Assembly: GCA_037178675.1 (NCBI GenBank)
Contig: JAYMGJ010000751.1
Coordinates: 17,188-81,187 of the forward strand
DNA from: Scleroderma bovista
Lineage: Eukaryota; Basidiomycota; Agaricomycetes; Boletales; Sclerodermataceae
Reading direction: 5' to 3'
DNA length: 64,000 nt
The position numbers were made by a program, and so were the translations under genes. Below, one piece after another: positions 1 through 10,067 of the stretch (the stretch's first letter is position 1; the number at the start of each line of letters is the position of its first letter). The notes beneath the pieces were generated by a model, which saw nothing but the letters and a program-made list of their open reading frames with translations, was not told the DNA's origin and searched no databases.

Positions 1-6
1 GCACCT

Positions 7-1231
7 TCATTCATTGGAATACTCGTAAAACCCTCTCCCGCTCTTCTTTCCCAGCCATTGTGCGTCCACCATTCGCTCAAGTAAGACCGAAGGTCGATAT
101 TTGCTATCGGAAGTGCCAGTATAGAGCGTCCTCTGTATTGCGAGGCATGTGTCGAGGCCGATGCTGACACAGGTGTTAGAGGACAAGGGGAATATAGACT
201 CTGTCTCACTCACAAATCAGCTGAAAAGATGCCGAATTAGATGAATTTACATATAGGTCATGATAGCTTACCCAACTGAAGAGGACCCATGGGGTGGTTC
301 ATACCCAGTCTAAATGTCTTGTCAATGTCGTCCCGAGTTGCAGTACCCTGGATAGGAGAAAAGGGTAGAATAAATAGGTACAATATGCTGTAGTTGTGGA
401 TACCTTCTCTAGACACATAATAGCTTCATTTATGAAGGGCATCAAGAGAGCATTTGAGACAAACCCGGGAACATCCTTCGAGGTAGCAACCTCTGGAAGA
501 ACGATAGGATCCCTCAAAGACAACCAGGAATAACAAATATACCTTTGCCGCACGCCACTGCAAACGCACGAGCACGATCGAGGGTTTCGGAGGATGTTTG
601 TACAGCCGATATCAGCTCGACTAGTTTCTAAGGGATTAAGTTTGGCCAAGGAAAACACGCGAAGCATGCAAGCATACCATTACTGGCACAGGATTAAAAA
701 AGTGGAGGCCTGGGTGAAATATGCTTTATGTTCCGATTTCTGTGGACGCGTTCGGCGTTGCTCACCGACTACTCGCCCAGTTGCAGCTTGGCCATGTTCT
801 GATGCAGCACTTACCCCATCCGGTAGGACAGAAGCAGCAATCTTTGTTATACTTATGGACGACGTGTTTGTTGCAAGGATAGCATCCTGGTTGAGCTTCT
901 CTGCGAAATTCCGGAAAATAGTCCGCTTTAGGTCCACATCCTCAGAGACCGCCTCGATGGCCATATCGACTTCACGCATGTCTTCTAACGTGTCCACAGT
1001 GCGAATGCGAGCGCGCGCTTCCTGAGCCTCGGAGGGCTGAAGCCGACCTTTCGCAACGTCTTTGGCTAGAAGCTTGTCCATGAGGGTAAGACCTCGAGAA
1101 ACTTGGTCCTTGGATTTGTCATGAAGAAGTACCGGAACCTTTGCCCTCAGTGCCGAGACCAATGCAATCCCTGTTCCCATCTGTCCTGCACCGAGAACGC
1201 CCAATAGCTTGATCCCATGAGGAACAGACAT
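7..1231 (-). CDS. 3-hydroxyacyl-CoA (3-hydroxybutyryl-CoA) dehydrogenase
   Basis: NAD-dependent oxidation of 3-hydroxyacyl-CoA in beta-oxidation or short-chain acyl-CoA metabolism. The N-terminus has the Rossmann motif [13 protein letters not shown], then TNTSSISIT, the [10 protein letters not shown] block and the C-terminal six-helix domain with [31 protein letters not shown] and [14 protein letters not shown] read seven exons: 766-1231, 678-709, 543-627, 404-492, 272-347, 214-220 and 7-163. Together they make 912 nt, or 303 residues, the usual length of this family. Exon 6 is only 7 nt. Without the introns the first exon would run into meaningless sequence after GRVVG. The product is probably mitochondrial or peroxisomal; I see no clear targeting signal. 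The gene looks complete, its stop lying only 7 bases from the window edge. Confidence 0.9.
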
Positions 1232-1409
1232 CGTGGTAGGTCAGTAAGTGTAGCCTAAGTATCACGTGCAATTCCTCAATGGGCACTGCCACTGACCATT
1301 GCTACAACTCCGAGTCAGCGAGCGCTCGAAGATATGTTCCATGTATTGTACCTTCCAAGCATGTGGGTCTTCCCCACGTATATATGGTGCCGCATTCATT
1401 TCTAAGCAC

Positions 1410-2468
1410 TCATGACCATGGTTCAACTTCACCTGTTCGCTCTCTGCCGACCCTTCAAAGACTCGTCAGCACTGGGCCCCAGTGTTCAGGCTGTTACTGA
1501 AGCAAGGTTTACCCGTTGGGTAGAGACAATATGCTCCAAAGGCGCCATGGCGGGCATCCTCGATCTCATCGTTGATGACGCTTTCTGGCTCAATATACTT
1601 CTACTCATTGGGACTTCCGCATGTATGAAGGACGGGACACTACGAAACAGTTCCTCACAGATCAATTGCCCAAGTTTAATCTGATCTCATTTAAGCCGAG
1701 CTCGTGATGCTTGTTAGGCTACGTGAGGACCTCTTGTGGATCAACTTCGACACCACCATGGGACATGCAACAGGGACAGAGGTTTTCAGCCTTGCGATTT
1801 CGGTAGGCGTGTCATGGAAGGCCCATGGTGTGTTCACAAACCTCGATGATCCTAAGGGCTTCCCGGCGAAGACCGGTTTCCTGCAACCCCCCGAGCCAAA
1901 TCAGGCTGAAATCCGCAAGAATTTCTCGATGAAGAGCCCGGCGCGCTCATTATCGGGGGGTGCCAGAGTGGCCTTGATGTCGGTGTACGTCTAAAGATGC
2001 TCGGGATCAACTCATTTATTATTGAATGGCATGATACTATATGTGAGTAATCAACCATGGGTTGACATCGCTATCATTTCTGAAGCTTCCTGGGGGGGGG
2101 GGGACCACATGCCTTACTTTAGCGTTATGATCATTGCATACTTTGCACATTCCCTCTGCCCTGGCCTGTTCATACACCGGCATTAAAGTTGGTCAATTGG
2201 CTGGGGCATTTCGCTCAAATCCTTGGACTGAACGCCTGGACTTCCGCTACTGCTGTTTCCATTGAACCGGATATCAAGCGCAAAAGCTTGTCTATGCGAG
2301 TTTTCCGTGGCGATGGTAAGGAGCGCATCTTCGAGGTTAGTCATGTCGTATTTGCCACTGGGTTTGGCAATGGAAAACACAAGATGCTAGATATATGTAT
2401 CCAGTCAAGTATGTAACATGTCCAAACACTGTTGATAGCACAGGAGGAGTTCAGGGGCCACGTTTTGC
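1410..2468 (+). pseudogene. Decayed flavin monooxygenase copy, 5' part
   Basis: This is a degenerate copy of the intact monooxygenase gene at 20805-23179. It begins at the same ATGAC(C/T)(A/G)TGGTTCAA start. It keeps recognisable stretches such as GILDLIVDDAFW, the GFPAKTGFLQ region, the GGGQSG-like FAD site (frame-shifted, near 1955), NWLGHFAQILGLNAWTSATAVS and FEVSHVVFATGFGNGKH. Frames change several times and the first conserved domain ends in a stop near 1684. Homology breaks at 2468 and resumes at 8290, because a transposon is inserted between. The upstream TATA-containing segment (about 1350-1410) also matches those of the other two copies. Confidence 0.85.
2460..2468. repeat. Left target-site duplication (ACGTTTTGC)
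   Basis: The 9-mer ACGTTTTGC here is repeated as ATGTTTTGC at 8290-8298, with one C/T difference. The uninterrupted paralogue has AAGTTTTAC once, at 21987-21995. This is the pattern left by a transposon duplicating 8-9 bp of target. Confidence 0.75.
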
Positions 2469-2515
2469 TAGTCTCCCTAAGCCAGACTCTCTTCGTAGAT
2501 GAAGATAGTCGTTCC
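2468..2515. repeat. 48-bp segment shared, inverted, with 19893-19940
   Basis: Starting at the last base of the target duplication, 48 bases match the reverse complement of 19893-19940 with a single difference. A similar stretch is not seen at the right end of the element. It sits outside the part of the left terminus that pairs with the right terminus, so it looks like inserted or captured filler. Confidence 0.7.
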
Positions 2516-2550
2516 TCTAGAAGGAGAGTCTGCTTTTAATGGCAGGGTGG

Positions 2551-2572
2551 TTACAGTAGTTCAGCAATTCGG
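2551..2572 (+). repeat. Left subterminal inverted repeat of the 5.8-kb element
   Basis: The sequence TTACAGTAGTTCAGCAATTC followed by GG is the reverse complement of 8243-8264 except for one base. The similarity extends outward in patches (AGTCTG and TAATGGC on both sides). Confidence 0.8.
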
Positions 2573-2699
2573 ACGTTTTTGAGTCTAAGCGAGACATGCC
2601 GGACATTTGGGTGTATGCCGAAACACCGCGGCGACAGTGAACTGGTGGCGACATAGGTAGAGCTCTTGGGGTTTCATACCAGAAAACTACAAACATTCC

Positions 2700-5600
2700 A
2701 TGTATTACCCACATACTCCCTATGTCCAATCACAACCAAGTGCTGGTCAACATGGGCCATACCCTCTGAATCACAATGACCACTACTATGGTATGCTTGC
2801 CGCATCCTATCTTGATATCATTTCACATCCGAGCCTCTTGTATTGGACGTGCAGGAGCTAGTACGAATGGTCAGCTTTCCCCTCAAGGAGCTGCGCTACC
2901 AATGACCCCACAGCAAACGAGACAATCACTCACCAGTCCATCTCCTAAGCGCAAACGAGCCAATGACGAGAACTTGGATTTCTCTCTGCCGGTCTTGAAG
3001 AAATCAAAATACACTGCGAGGCGAACTCCTGAGGATAAGCTGGAGGTCATTTTCAAGGCCCTTCAAGATGTCAATTGGACACTCGGAGACTTCCTTTATC
3101 ACCTATTCCGACAGCAAGATGAGAAGGGTCAACCTGTGCGCCGATCTCAAAAGCATGCATCGTATGTCCATAAACTTCTCAGTGGCTGCTGTGGGACCGC
3201 AGGAAAAGGAATTGGGTTCATTTTGGATGCATGGTTTCAATCTGGAGAGGAGGATGGTGCCGAACGGTCCATGCACTTCACAATGTCAGTTCCATATCGA
3301 AATATTCGTTCCGCAAGACCAGCGCTCACCTCATTTGCTGCCCAAGTGGTCAAAAAAGAGCTCGTGCAAGAAGCGGAAGCTGCAGTACAGCCACGAAGTG
3401 GACTGCATGCAATGCAACAGGTCTCTTGGGCAGACGTTCATTCTACTACTGTGTCATCTGTAGCCGATGTAATCCAGAAGTTGCAACCACTCACCTGGGA
3501 GCTCGTCACAGAGATATGTGCCCGTCTGCCATGAAAACGGGATGGGGTGGTTGTGGAGCGGAAAAGACGTCCTGTTAACGGGGTAGGTCCTTTCGATTGA
3601 GACTTAGATGAATTGTTCGATATAAAACTAACCTCCAACTTTGCAGGTAACAGCCAGCATAATTTCCCAGATGGACTACTCGCGAAATAGCCATGCAAAT
3701 AAACTCGCGATAATCAAAGGCCTCTTTGATTTTGCACATGGTGTCCCCTTCGATGTTTTTGCTTGCAATTCACGTGTTGCATATACGGTGTCATATGGAG
3801 CAGTCCGGCATTGTCTTGAGGAGCTCTCCCAGCAAGAAGCAAGGCTCGTTGTTGAGCGAGCCAGGGACCACACAAGGGCAGGTGTTGTGGTGATGGACAA
3901 CGTACAAAATTACCTCATGCAGCGTGACATACGAATTGGTCGCACGCACACAATGAATGTTGGCCTTGCTGCCACCTACGTTGAACTGGAAGGTATCCAT
4001 CCGAATGCTTTGAATTTCGCAGTCAAAATGGCACATGTGGCAAATTCTCACCGGTCCAACTTGACCGTCTCTCAGCTACTAGGCTACCTTGACCAGAAAC
4101 ACATTGATACCGTCATGACTTTGCATTGGCTCCTTACCCTTATCAATTACGTGCCGTGTCTCTCGTCTCTGCGAAAGGATGTTCTTGATGCCTTCCGTAC
4201 CAGAGCAGCTAAACTCCGTTTACCCATCAAGTCCTCTTTCGTTCATCCCTTGGCAACAAGCAGCAAAAACGAAACTGTTACAACGGACCTAAAGGATGCT
4301 ATATTTGATTTTATGGAACAGATAGGGCAGACCCCCGAGGATTATCAACGCCGTCTCATCCTCACATGTGGTGATGGTCTGACATTCGAGAAGATCATTC
4401 AATTGAAGAAATATCTCCAGTTTCATGGTGACGATCTCCAGAGCCTATGGCTTCTGGAGCCTGTTCTTGCCATCTGGCACACATTGTGGACAGATATCAG
4501 CCAGATTTACGAGTCACACTGGGGTAACTCTACTCTAACCTCCGATCCATCCACCCTCGCTCACAGTGCTGCCAAAATTGGTCGCATGGCGCCACCAAAC
4601 CTCAAGAAGGTGGACTACTATCCGTACTCTGAGTTAGCTTATCTTATTCTGGAGGTCCGTATGCTGGACTATTGGCGGTAAGTCTCTGACACATACAGCG
4701 TGATATTTCATCTCACATTAACAAACTCAGTTTATACTTCAAGGCCGATGATTTGATTCAACACTTTTCTAATTTTGAGGCTGCGGGGACTCTCCCCTCA
4801 TTCACAGTTCTGGAGTTAGCAGCTCGAGAACTCCATCGAGCTTACTCAAGCACACGTGCCTTGCATCATGCCATGCGAGACGTTGAGAAACCATCAGTGT
4901 GGTCTCATACAGTCCCACGAGGCACAGCATGGCAAAGTCCACTTGCGTGCGTTGCAAATAACATCAACGCGTCAAGTGCAGAAGCTGCATCCCATTGCAG
5001 TGATACAACATTCAAAGGTGACCTTATACTGGTGCGTTCAATTGCATTCATGCGGGATGCATTGGTATCAAGAGAGGCTGCATACGCAGCGGCTGAGGGA
5101 GACGTTGGACGCCTTTATGAGATGATCAAGGTATGTCATATTCTATGAACACGGGATACAAAACTGATTGTTCCGGCTCAACATTAGCTCATGCTGTTCA
5201 CATTTGCTGGATCCTCACACTCAAAATACGTCACATACCTGCTTGAAACAATCACCACACTAGAGTTGGAGGCGAGTCCTGAGCTACGAGAAGCTACCCT
5301 TCGTAGCATGCTCGTCAACATGAATGGCCACTCAGGCTCATTTTGTGCCCTAGATTTCATGCAGGAATATTTCAACCGCCTGTTAGAGGCCATTGTCCAG
5401 CGGAAAGGGGTTGACTATGGGGCCCCTTACATACACTCCGTGATTGCGCGCAACCTTCACCGACTAGGACAAATCAAGAAGGACCTACGAGATGGATTTG
5501 GTCTCCAGCCCCGCTCTGGCCACCACAAGGCCCCACACACTCGCCCAGAAGTGCACATCCTCCTTGATGTGTATCGACGCCATGAACTTCATTCGCGCCG

Positions 5601-5949
5601 AGTCGGTCGACGTCTAAATGCAGATGACTTTGGTGAGCACGTGGATGGCTTTGAGAGAGGCATGGAGCACTTGCGAAAGACAAGATTAGCGACATGGGTG
5701 AAAGAGACGACTGCAAGCCGAGGTATCACTAATTTATCTGACTCGGGCACCTCACTACTTCTCCAGGATGAAATGGAGGGCAAGCAGGCCAATGGAGAGG
5801 GACGACCAGTGGTACGACCAGTATTGGGTAGGATGTGCGTGATTGATGGGCAGCTGCTGATTGAAGAAAACATCGATGACTTTGATCTTGATGACGATGG
5901 GCCAGACAACAAAGCCAACGATGGTCCAACCACAATGCCAGTAGCTTAG
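2700..5949 (+). pseudogene. DUF6589 protein, candidate transposase, one internal TGA
   Basis: I read five exons: 2700-2790, 2855-3582, 3647-4677, 4731-5130 and 5188-5949 (1004 codons in one frame). The N-terminus is Tyr/Pro/Gln-rich, then a basic patch (SPKRKR, LKKSK) that could be a nuclear signal. The conserved part starts near ARRTPEDKL. It contains VVVMDNVQNY (Asp near residue 357), RDIRIGRTHTMNVGLAATY, TCGDGLTFEKI (Asp near 516) and EGDVGRLYEMIK, and matches the Agaricomycete DUF6589 family as I remember it. The acidic motifs would suit an RNase-H-like DDE nuclease, but that is inference. A single in-frame TGA at 3532-3534 lies inside the conserved ARLP-x-KRDGVVVERKRRP segment; the frame continues cleanly after it, so it reads as a nonsense mutation, probably from CGA. 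The tail is acidic. The gene converges on the helicase. Confidence 0.8.
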
Positions 5950-6121
5950 TAGTATCAGGTGTGTTATTCATCGCTCGTTGCAAGTCCACAGTCAGGACTA
6001 ATTTGTTTACATTCTCTAGGCTACATACTACCACCTGACTTGTAATCTAGTCGTACTGTTTTCGCTCTGCCACAGAGTCCGTCTCAGTCTTGCAGGCCAA
6101 ATATTGAATCTGATTGAAAAC

Positions 6122-8119
6122 TCACTGGTTATTCAAGACCCAACGAATTCCTGAGGCCTCCATCTCTGCTATTGCCACTTGACCTTCTTGTTGGATATTT
6201 TCCTCTCTCCCTTGGTGCGCTGCTCCTTGCTCTTTTGCTTTCATCGCTTTCATATGCTCTACTATGTGCTCCACAGCTGTGAACAAGCCCTCGCAGTGAT
6301 ATGGGTGCAGGCTGGTGTCAGCCGTCATGTGTGCAATATCAGCCACAGTCGTAAGTGAGAAGATGACATCGAGGATAGACTTAATAACGGTGTCGGGCAA
6401 ATAGGCTTTTGGTGACAGACACCCCTCCATCTGGTCATCCGCTGCCTCCCATACTTCAGCCTGCCATTTCATCAATTCCGTAATCCCATACTCCCTCATC
6501 TTCTTTGTCAAGCGGTTCCGACGGTAAGTGTGGGCCTGATTTTTGGATTGCTCTTCCTCAATGACCTTGTTGTCCACCTTTAGGTCTTCTACAGATTCCT
6601 GCTCCTGTGCAGTTTTGGGCACACAGCCACTGCAATCACAGACTTCTTTGCGTCGAGGACGTGGCTGTGCCTGGCATGTTAAGCAGCTGCAAGGCGGTTC
6701 ATCGAGTATATTCCCATATAATTCGTCGAGCTGAGCAACCTTGCAGGATGACAAAATGAGCTTTGCCATGGAAGGTTGCAGGGAATCGAGTTCCAAGGGT
6801 GAACGTGATGCGTGAAGGGCTTGTTTTAAGGGCTCTTTTCCAACTGGCAACTTTGACGCAAGGACTTGTTCTGCCTTGGTGCGTGCATTTTTCGTCACAT
6901 AGAGGAATGCACGAGGGGAAACTGACTTCATGAATCGGAGTCGGCCATAATCTTGAATGAATTCATCAGTATTGGAGGGCTGGCCATAGATGATGACATC
7001 GTCAAATGTTGGAGCATCAATCCCAACAGAGAGGATGCTTGTCGCAATTATAATTTGAGCATCTGGGTCATTTTTTCGCCACAATGTGAGAGTCTCGTCA
7101 TTGTAATGCTTGTGATTGACAGCATTGAACATGCGGACACGTTTAGCACGATGTGGGTCATCCGCCAGCTTTTTCCAGAAATAAATTTGTGCACGAAAGC
7201 CCGCAGCTACAGTGCCCAGGAAGATCAATGTTCGTCTTCGTCCAGCCCTACTGTCCACTATCCAGTCAAGATCTGAAAAGTTGCCACTTTCGAGGCCATT
7301 CTTCATGGTGCGAAAGATTAATTTGATGTCTGGGCGATAATTTGACCTTCGTATGACATGATGACGACCATCCTTGAATCCCAGGAACTTCCGAACACGA
7401 TCTGTTGGCCCACCGACCTGAAGAGTAGCAGTGACGGCAGCAATCGGTATACTGTGCTGGAAACGCGCTCGTACCCAACCAATTTGCTGGAAATCTTTGC
7501 GGAAACTTTGTCCCCATGTATTAAGAAGGTGGGCCTCGTCAACAGCCATCATGCATAGTCGTTCTTTGAAGGATGGTTTATTTACTAGCTTCTCGAAAGC
7601 GGACGACTTTAACTGCTCTGGTGACAAGAGCACCATTGAGACACCATGTTCAATGTCCTCGTACAAGCTCCTTTTTGTTTTTCGTGCGGATGTGAGTGTG
7701 TCCGCATTTATTGCAACAGCAGTAAGCCCTGCGCTATGCATCTTTGCCTCCTGTGTGGGTATTCAAGCCTTCGAATCTCGTCAGACAACTCACGAACGTA
7801 CCATCTCTTCCTCGAGTGCCTTGGTTGGGCACACTATGATCATGGCAGGGTCAGGCGGGAATGTAACTGTCCCAAAGGTGTGGGGGTGCCTAGATATCCA
7901 TTGTATAATGTGCATAAGTCGTATGAACATGTCGGTTTTGCCGCTGCCAGTAGCAATCACTAGTAAAACATCTTCGCCATCCAGCAGGTGTCCAATGGCT
8001 TCTAGCTGGAAATCATGGGTGTCGGAGGGCATAATATCGCGCAGTAGATGACGGCATGCTTCCTGGCCTGCGTCTGATGCGAATAATGGCATTTGTGCCA
8101 TATGCAGGTGGATATCCAT
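6122..8119 (-). CDS. RecQ-like SF2 DNA helicase of the element
   Basis: Two exons, 7802-8119 and 6122-7750, join in frame (EEM then EAKMHSAGLT) to about 648 residues. SF2 motifs appear in order: LLVIATGSGKT (Walker A), MIIVCPTKALEEEM (Ia), VDEAHLLNTWG (DEAH box), AVTATL (III), IIIATSILSVGID (V) and IQDYGRLR (VI). A cysteine cluster follows (CSCLTCQ, then CDCSGC), perhaps zinc-binding, and then a charged C-terminal region. There is no HRDC domain that I can see. Cellular RecQ proteins are usually longer. The position inside a transposon, next to DUF6589, suggests an accessory role in transposition, for example unwinding ends or repairing the donor site. The frame is open throughout, unlike that of its partner. 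Confidence 0.85.
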
Positions 8120-8242
8120 ATCTCCTCACTTGTGTCTAATCAACGCGCACCGCGCCCGCGTTGTTTGCTATAGCTTGTACGAACGGCATGTTCGGCAGGT
8201 GTCAAAGTGTCATCGCTGAGCCCAATGTTGGTTGAATTGCTA

Positions 8243-8264
8243 CCGAATTGCTGAACTACGGTAA
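8243..8264 (-). repeat. Right subterminal inverted repeat of the 5.8-kb element
   Basis: Reverse complement of 2551-2572 with one mismatch. It lies about 25 bp inside the right end of the element, upstream of the helicase start. Confidence 0.8.
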
Positions 8265-8289
8265 AGGCATCGCCATTAGATACAGACTA

Positions 8290-8298
8290 ATGTTTTGC
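8290..8298. repeat. Right target-site duplication (ATGTTTTGC)
   Basis: Second copy of the 9-mer at 2460-2468, differing by C to T. Monooxygenase homology resumes immediately after it (ACTCCACAAAGT, compared with ACTCTACCCAGCACAAGGT in the intact gene). Confidence 0.75.
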
Positions 8299-8444
8299 AC
8301 TCCACAAAGTATAAGCGCGACCGATCACCTGGGAAAGAGTCGTTGTCATTAATCAGGTATATGGGTAATACACTTACTCTTTTTATTGGCTAATACGTCA
8401 CATACAGCTTATGATATCTGCTCAGACCACGACAATCATGGAAT
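8290..8444 (+). pseudogene. Decayed flavin monooxygenase copy, continuation
   Basis: Continues the copy broken at 2468. It aligns with 21987-22156 of the intact gene through GGTATATGGG, CACTTACTCTTTTTATTGGC (an intron in the intact gene) and ATCATGGAATT. The homology stops at about 8444, where a second transposon begins. The rest of the gene was not found beyond that element. Confidence 0.8.
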
Positions 8445-10067
8445 TCATCAGCAAACCTGACTTCGCTTAACCTAACTTGACAGTGACTTAATCATTACTT
8501 AAGGCTACTTAACCGACCCAACGGATAAGCAGCATGACACTTGGATAAGTAGATCTCTACGATTAACATCTGCTTAATCTGTGCTTGTACACTTATATTC
8601 TGCTTATGATTCACTTAGTCCCTACTTATTTCACACTTGGATCATAGGTCATTTGCTTGCTCATTTCATCATTCGAGTAAGCACACAGCAAGTAGTATTA
8701 AAGTAGCAGACAAGAACATGACAAGGAGTACAACTAGACGAATAGAATGCAATTGGGTTGTTAGCATTGGCGTTGGCGTCGTCATTGTGGGGTGGTTGTC
8801 ACCATCGCCATCGCCGTCGGTGGTGATGGGGTCGTTGTCATTGTCGCCAGCAGTGGTGGGGTCTGGTCGTTAGCATAGTCGTTGTCAAAATTGGTGGTGG
8901 TGGGGTCGTCGGCATCATCACTGAGGTTGCTATTGTCAGTGTCAGCTGGTCATTGTGGGGACATTGGTCGTTGTCGCTGTCGATGTCGTCAGTGGTGTGG
9001 GGTCTCGTCGTCGCTGTTGCTATTATCACCACCATTGTCGTCAGTAGTGGTGGGATCTTGTAGTCACCGTTGTCGTCAATGGAATTGGTAGTGGCAGGGT
9101 CGTCGTCATTGCTGCTGTTGTTGTTGTCGCCCCCGCTGCCATCGTCGTCGTCACCGTTTGCTGGTTGTTGTGGGGTCGTTGTCGGATTAGCATTGTCGTT
9201 GTCATCGCCATCAGTGGTGATGGTAGTCTTCGTCATCGCCGTGGCCTGTCATCATGTTTTTTTCAGCGTTGGTGAGGTCATTATCGTCACCATCAGCAGT
9301 TGTGGTAGTCGTCATCATCGCCATGGCCCGTCGTCTTTTTTTCAGCATTGATGGTGGTGGGGTCATTCCCGTCACCATCAACAGTGGTGGTAGTCATCGT
9401 CGCTGCCGTGGCCTGTCATCTTTTTTTTTTTCAGCGTTGGTGGCGCCAGTGGGGTCATTGCCGTCGTCACCAGCAGTGGTGGTAGTCGTCATCGCCATGG
9501 CCCATCATCAGTGGTCATTGCTGTCGCCAGCGCTGGTGGAGTGAGGTCGTCATCGTTGTCGCGCTTGTGGTAGAGACGGAGATGGTCGACGTTGGTGGTC
9601 GTGTTTACAGTCAGCGCTGATGGGGGGGTGGTGATTGCCATTGTGAATACCTACAGGAGTCGGATAGTGTCAGAACAGTAAAACAAGAATTTAAATACAT
9701 GGAAAATACCTGAGCACGCCGGAGGTGTGTGTGAGGGTGGTCGTTGTTGTTGCGGCTGACATCAGAGGTGGTGGTGGTCGACATTGCTGTCGGGCTCGGG
9801 TGGGAAGCGGTGAGGACAAAGTTCAACATGCTGATATAATCAGACACTCCGCACAAATTTTGCCAAGTTCTCATCGACCTCAGCTTGTACGAATTGTATT
9901 ACTTAGTTACTTATCCTACTTAATCTACTTAACAGTTACTTTGCGTGCTTGGAGTGCTTTGCATGCTTAGCCATTTGTCTGCTTAATGTACTTAAGTTAC
10001 TTACGTGCTTGACAGGTGCCATCAAGTAGCTCAAGCGCTGTCAAGCAAACTCAGGATTTGCTGATGA
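8445..10067. mobile_element. 1.6-kb non-autonomous TIR element with minisatellite core
   Basis: The left end TCATCAGCAAACCTGACTTC and the right end (TTTGCTGATGA, read inward as TCATCAGCAAATCCTGAGTT) form imperfect terminal inverted repeats of about 25-30 bp. Inside each end is a cluster of short (T/A)CTTA(A) words (8462-8640 and 9895-10005). The core is GTC/GTT-rich tandem repeat. It has no credible gene. It starts exactly where monooxygenase homology ends. I could not find a convincing target duplication, so the exact outer bases are uncertain. Confidence 0.6.
8755..9560. repeat. GTC-rich tandem repeat, including about 84-bp units
   Basis: The stretch is built from GTC, GTT and GTGG triplets. 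From about 9220 to 9510 it resolves into three to four units of roughly 82-92 bp, each holding AGTGGTGGTAGTC, GTCATCGCC, GTGGCC(T/C), a T-run followed by CAGCGTTG, and GTCACCA. On the minus strand it would read as Asp/Asn/Thr-rich peptides, which is a by-product of the triplet bias. Confidence 0.8.

Larger units (their letters stand above)
2469..8289. mobile_element. 5.8-kb DNA transposon with DUF6589 and RecQ-like helicase genes
   Basis: The segment interrupts a monooxygenase pseudogene exactly between two copies of the 9-mer A(C/T)GTTTTGC. It begins TAGTCT and ends AGACTA. Inside the ends lies a 22-bp inverted repeat (2551-2572 and 8243-8264) with one mismatch. Almost all of the interior is two convergent genes: a DUF6589 protein starting about 230 bp from the left end, and a RecQ-like helicase starting 170 bp from the right end, their stops only 172 bp apart. 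It carries no reverse transcriptase, Helitron Rep or recognised hAT or pogo transposase. The boundaries come from comparison with the intact gene at 20.8-23.2 kb. The mobile function of DUF6589 is my inference. Confidence 0.75.

Noticed and set aside
8838..9236. Minus-strand open frame encoding an Asp/Asn/Thr-rich peptide
   Set aside because: It lies wholly in the GTC-rich tandem repeat, and other frames are also open there. The composition follows from the triplet bias.
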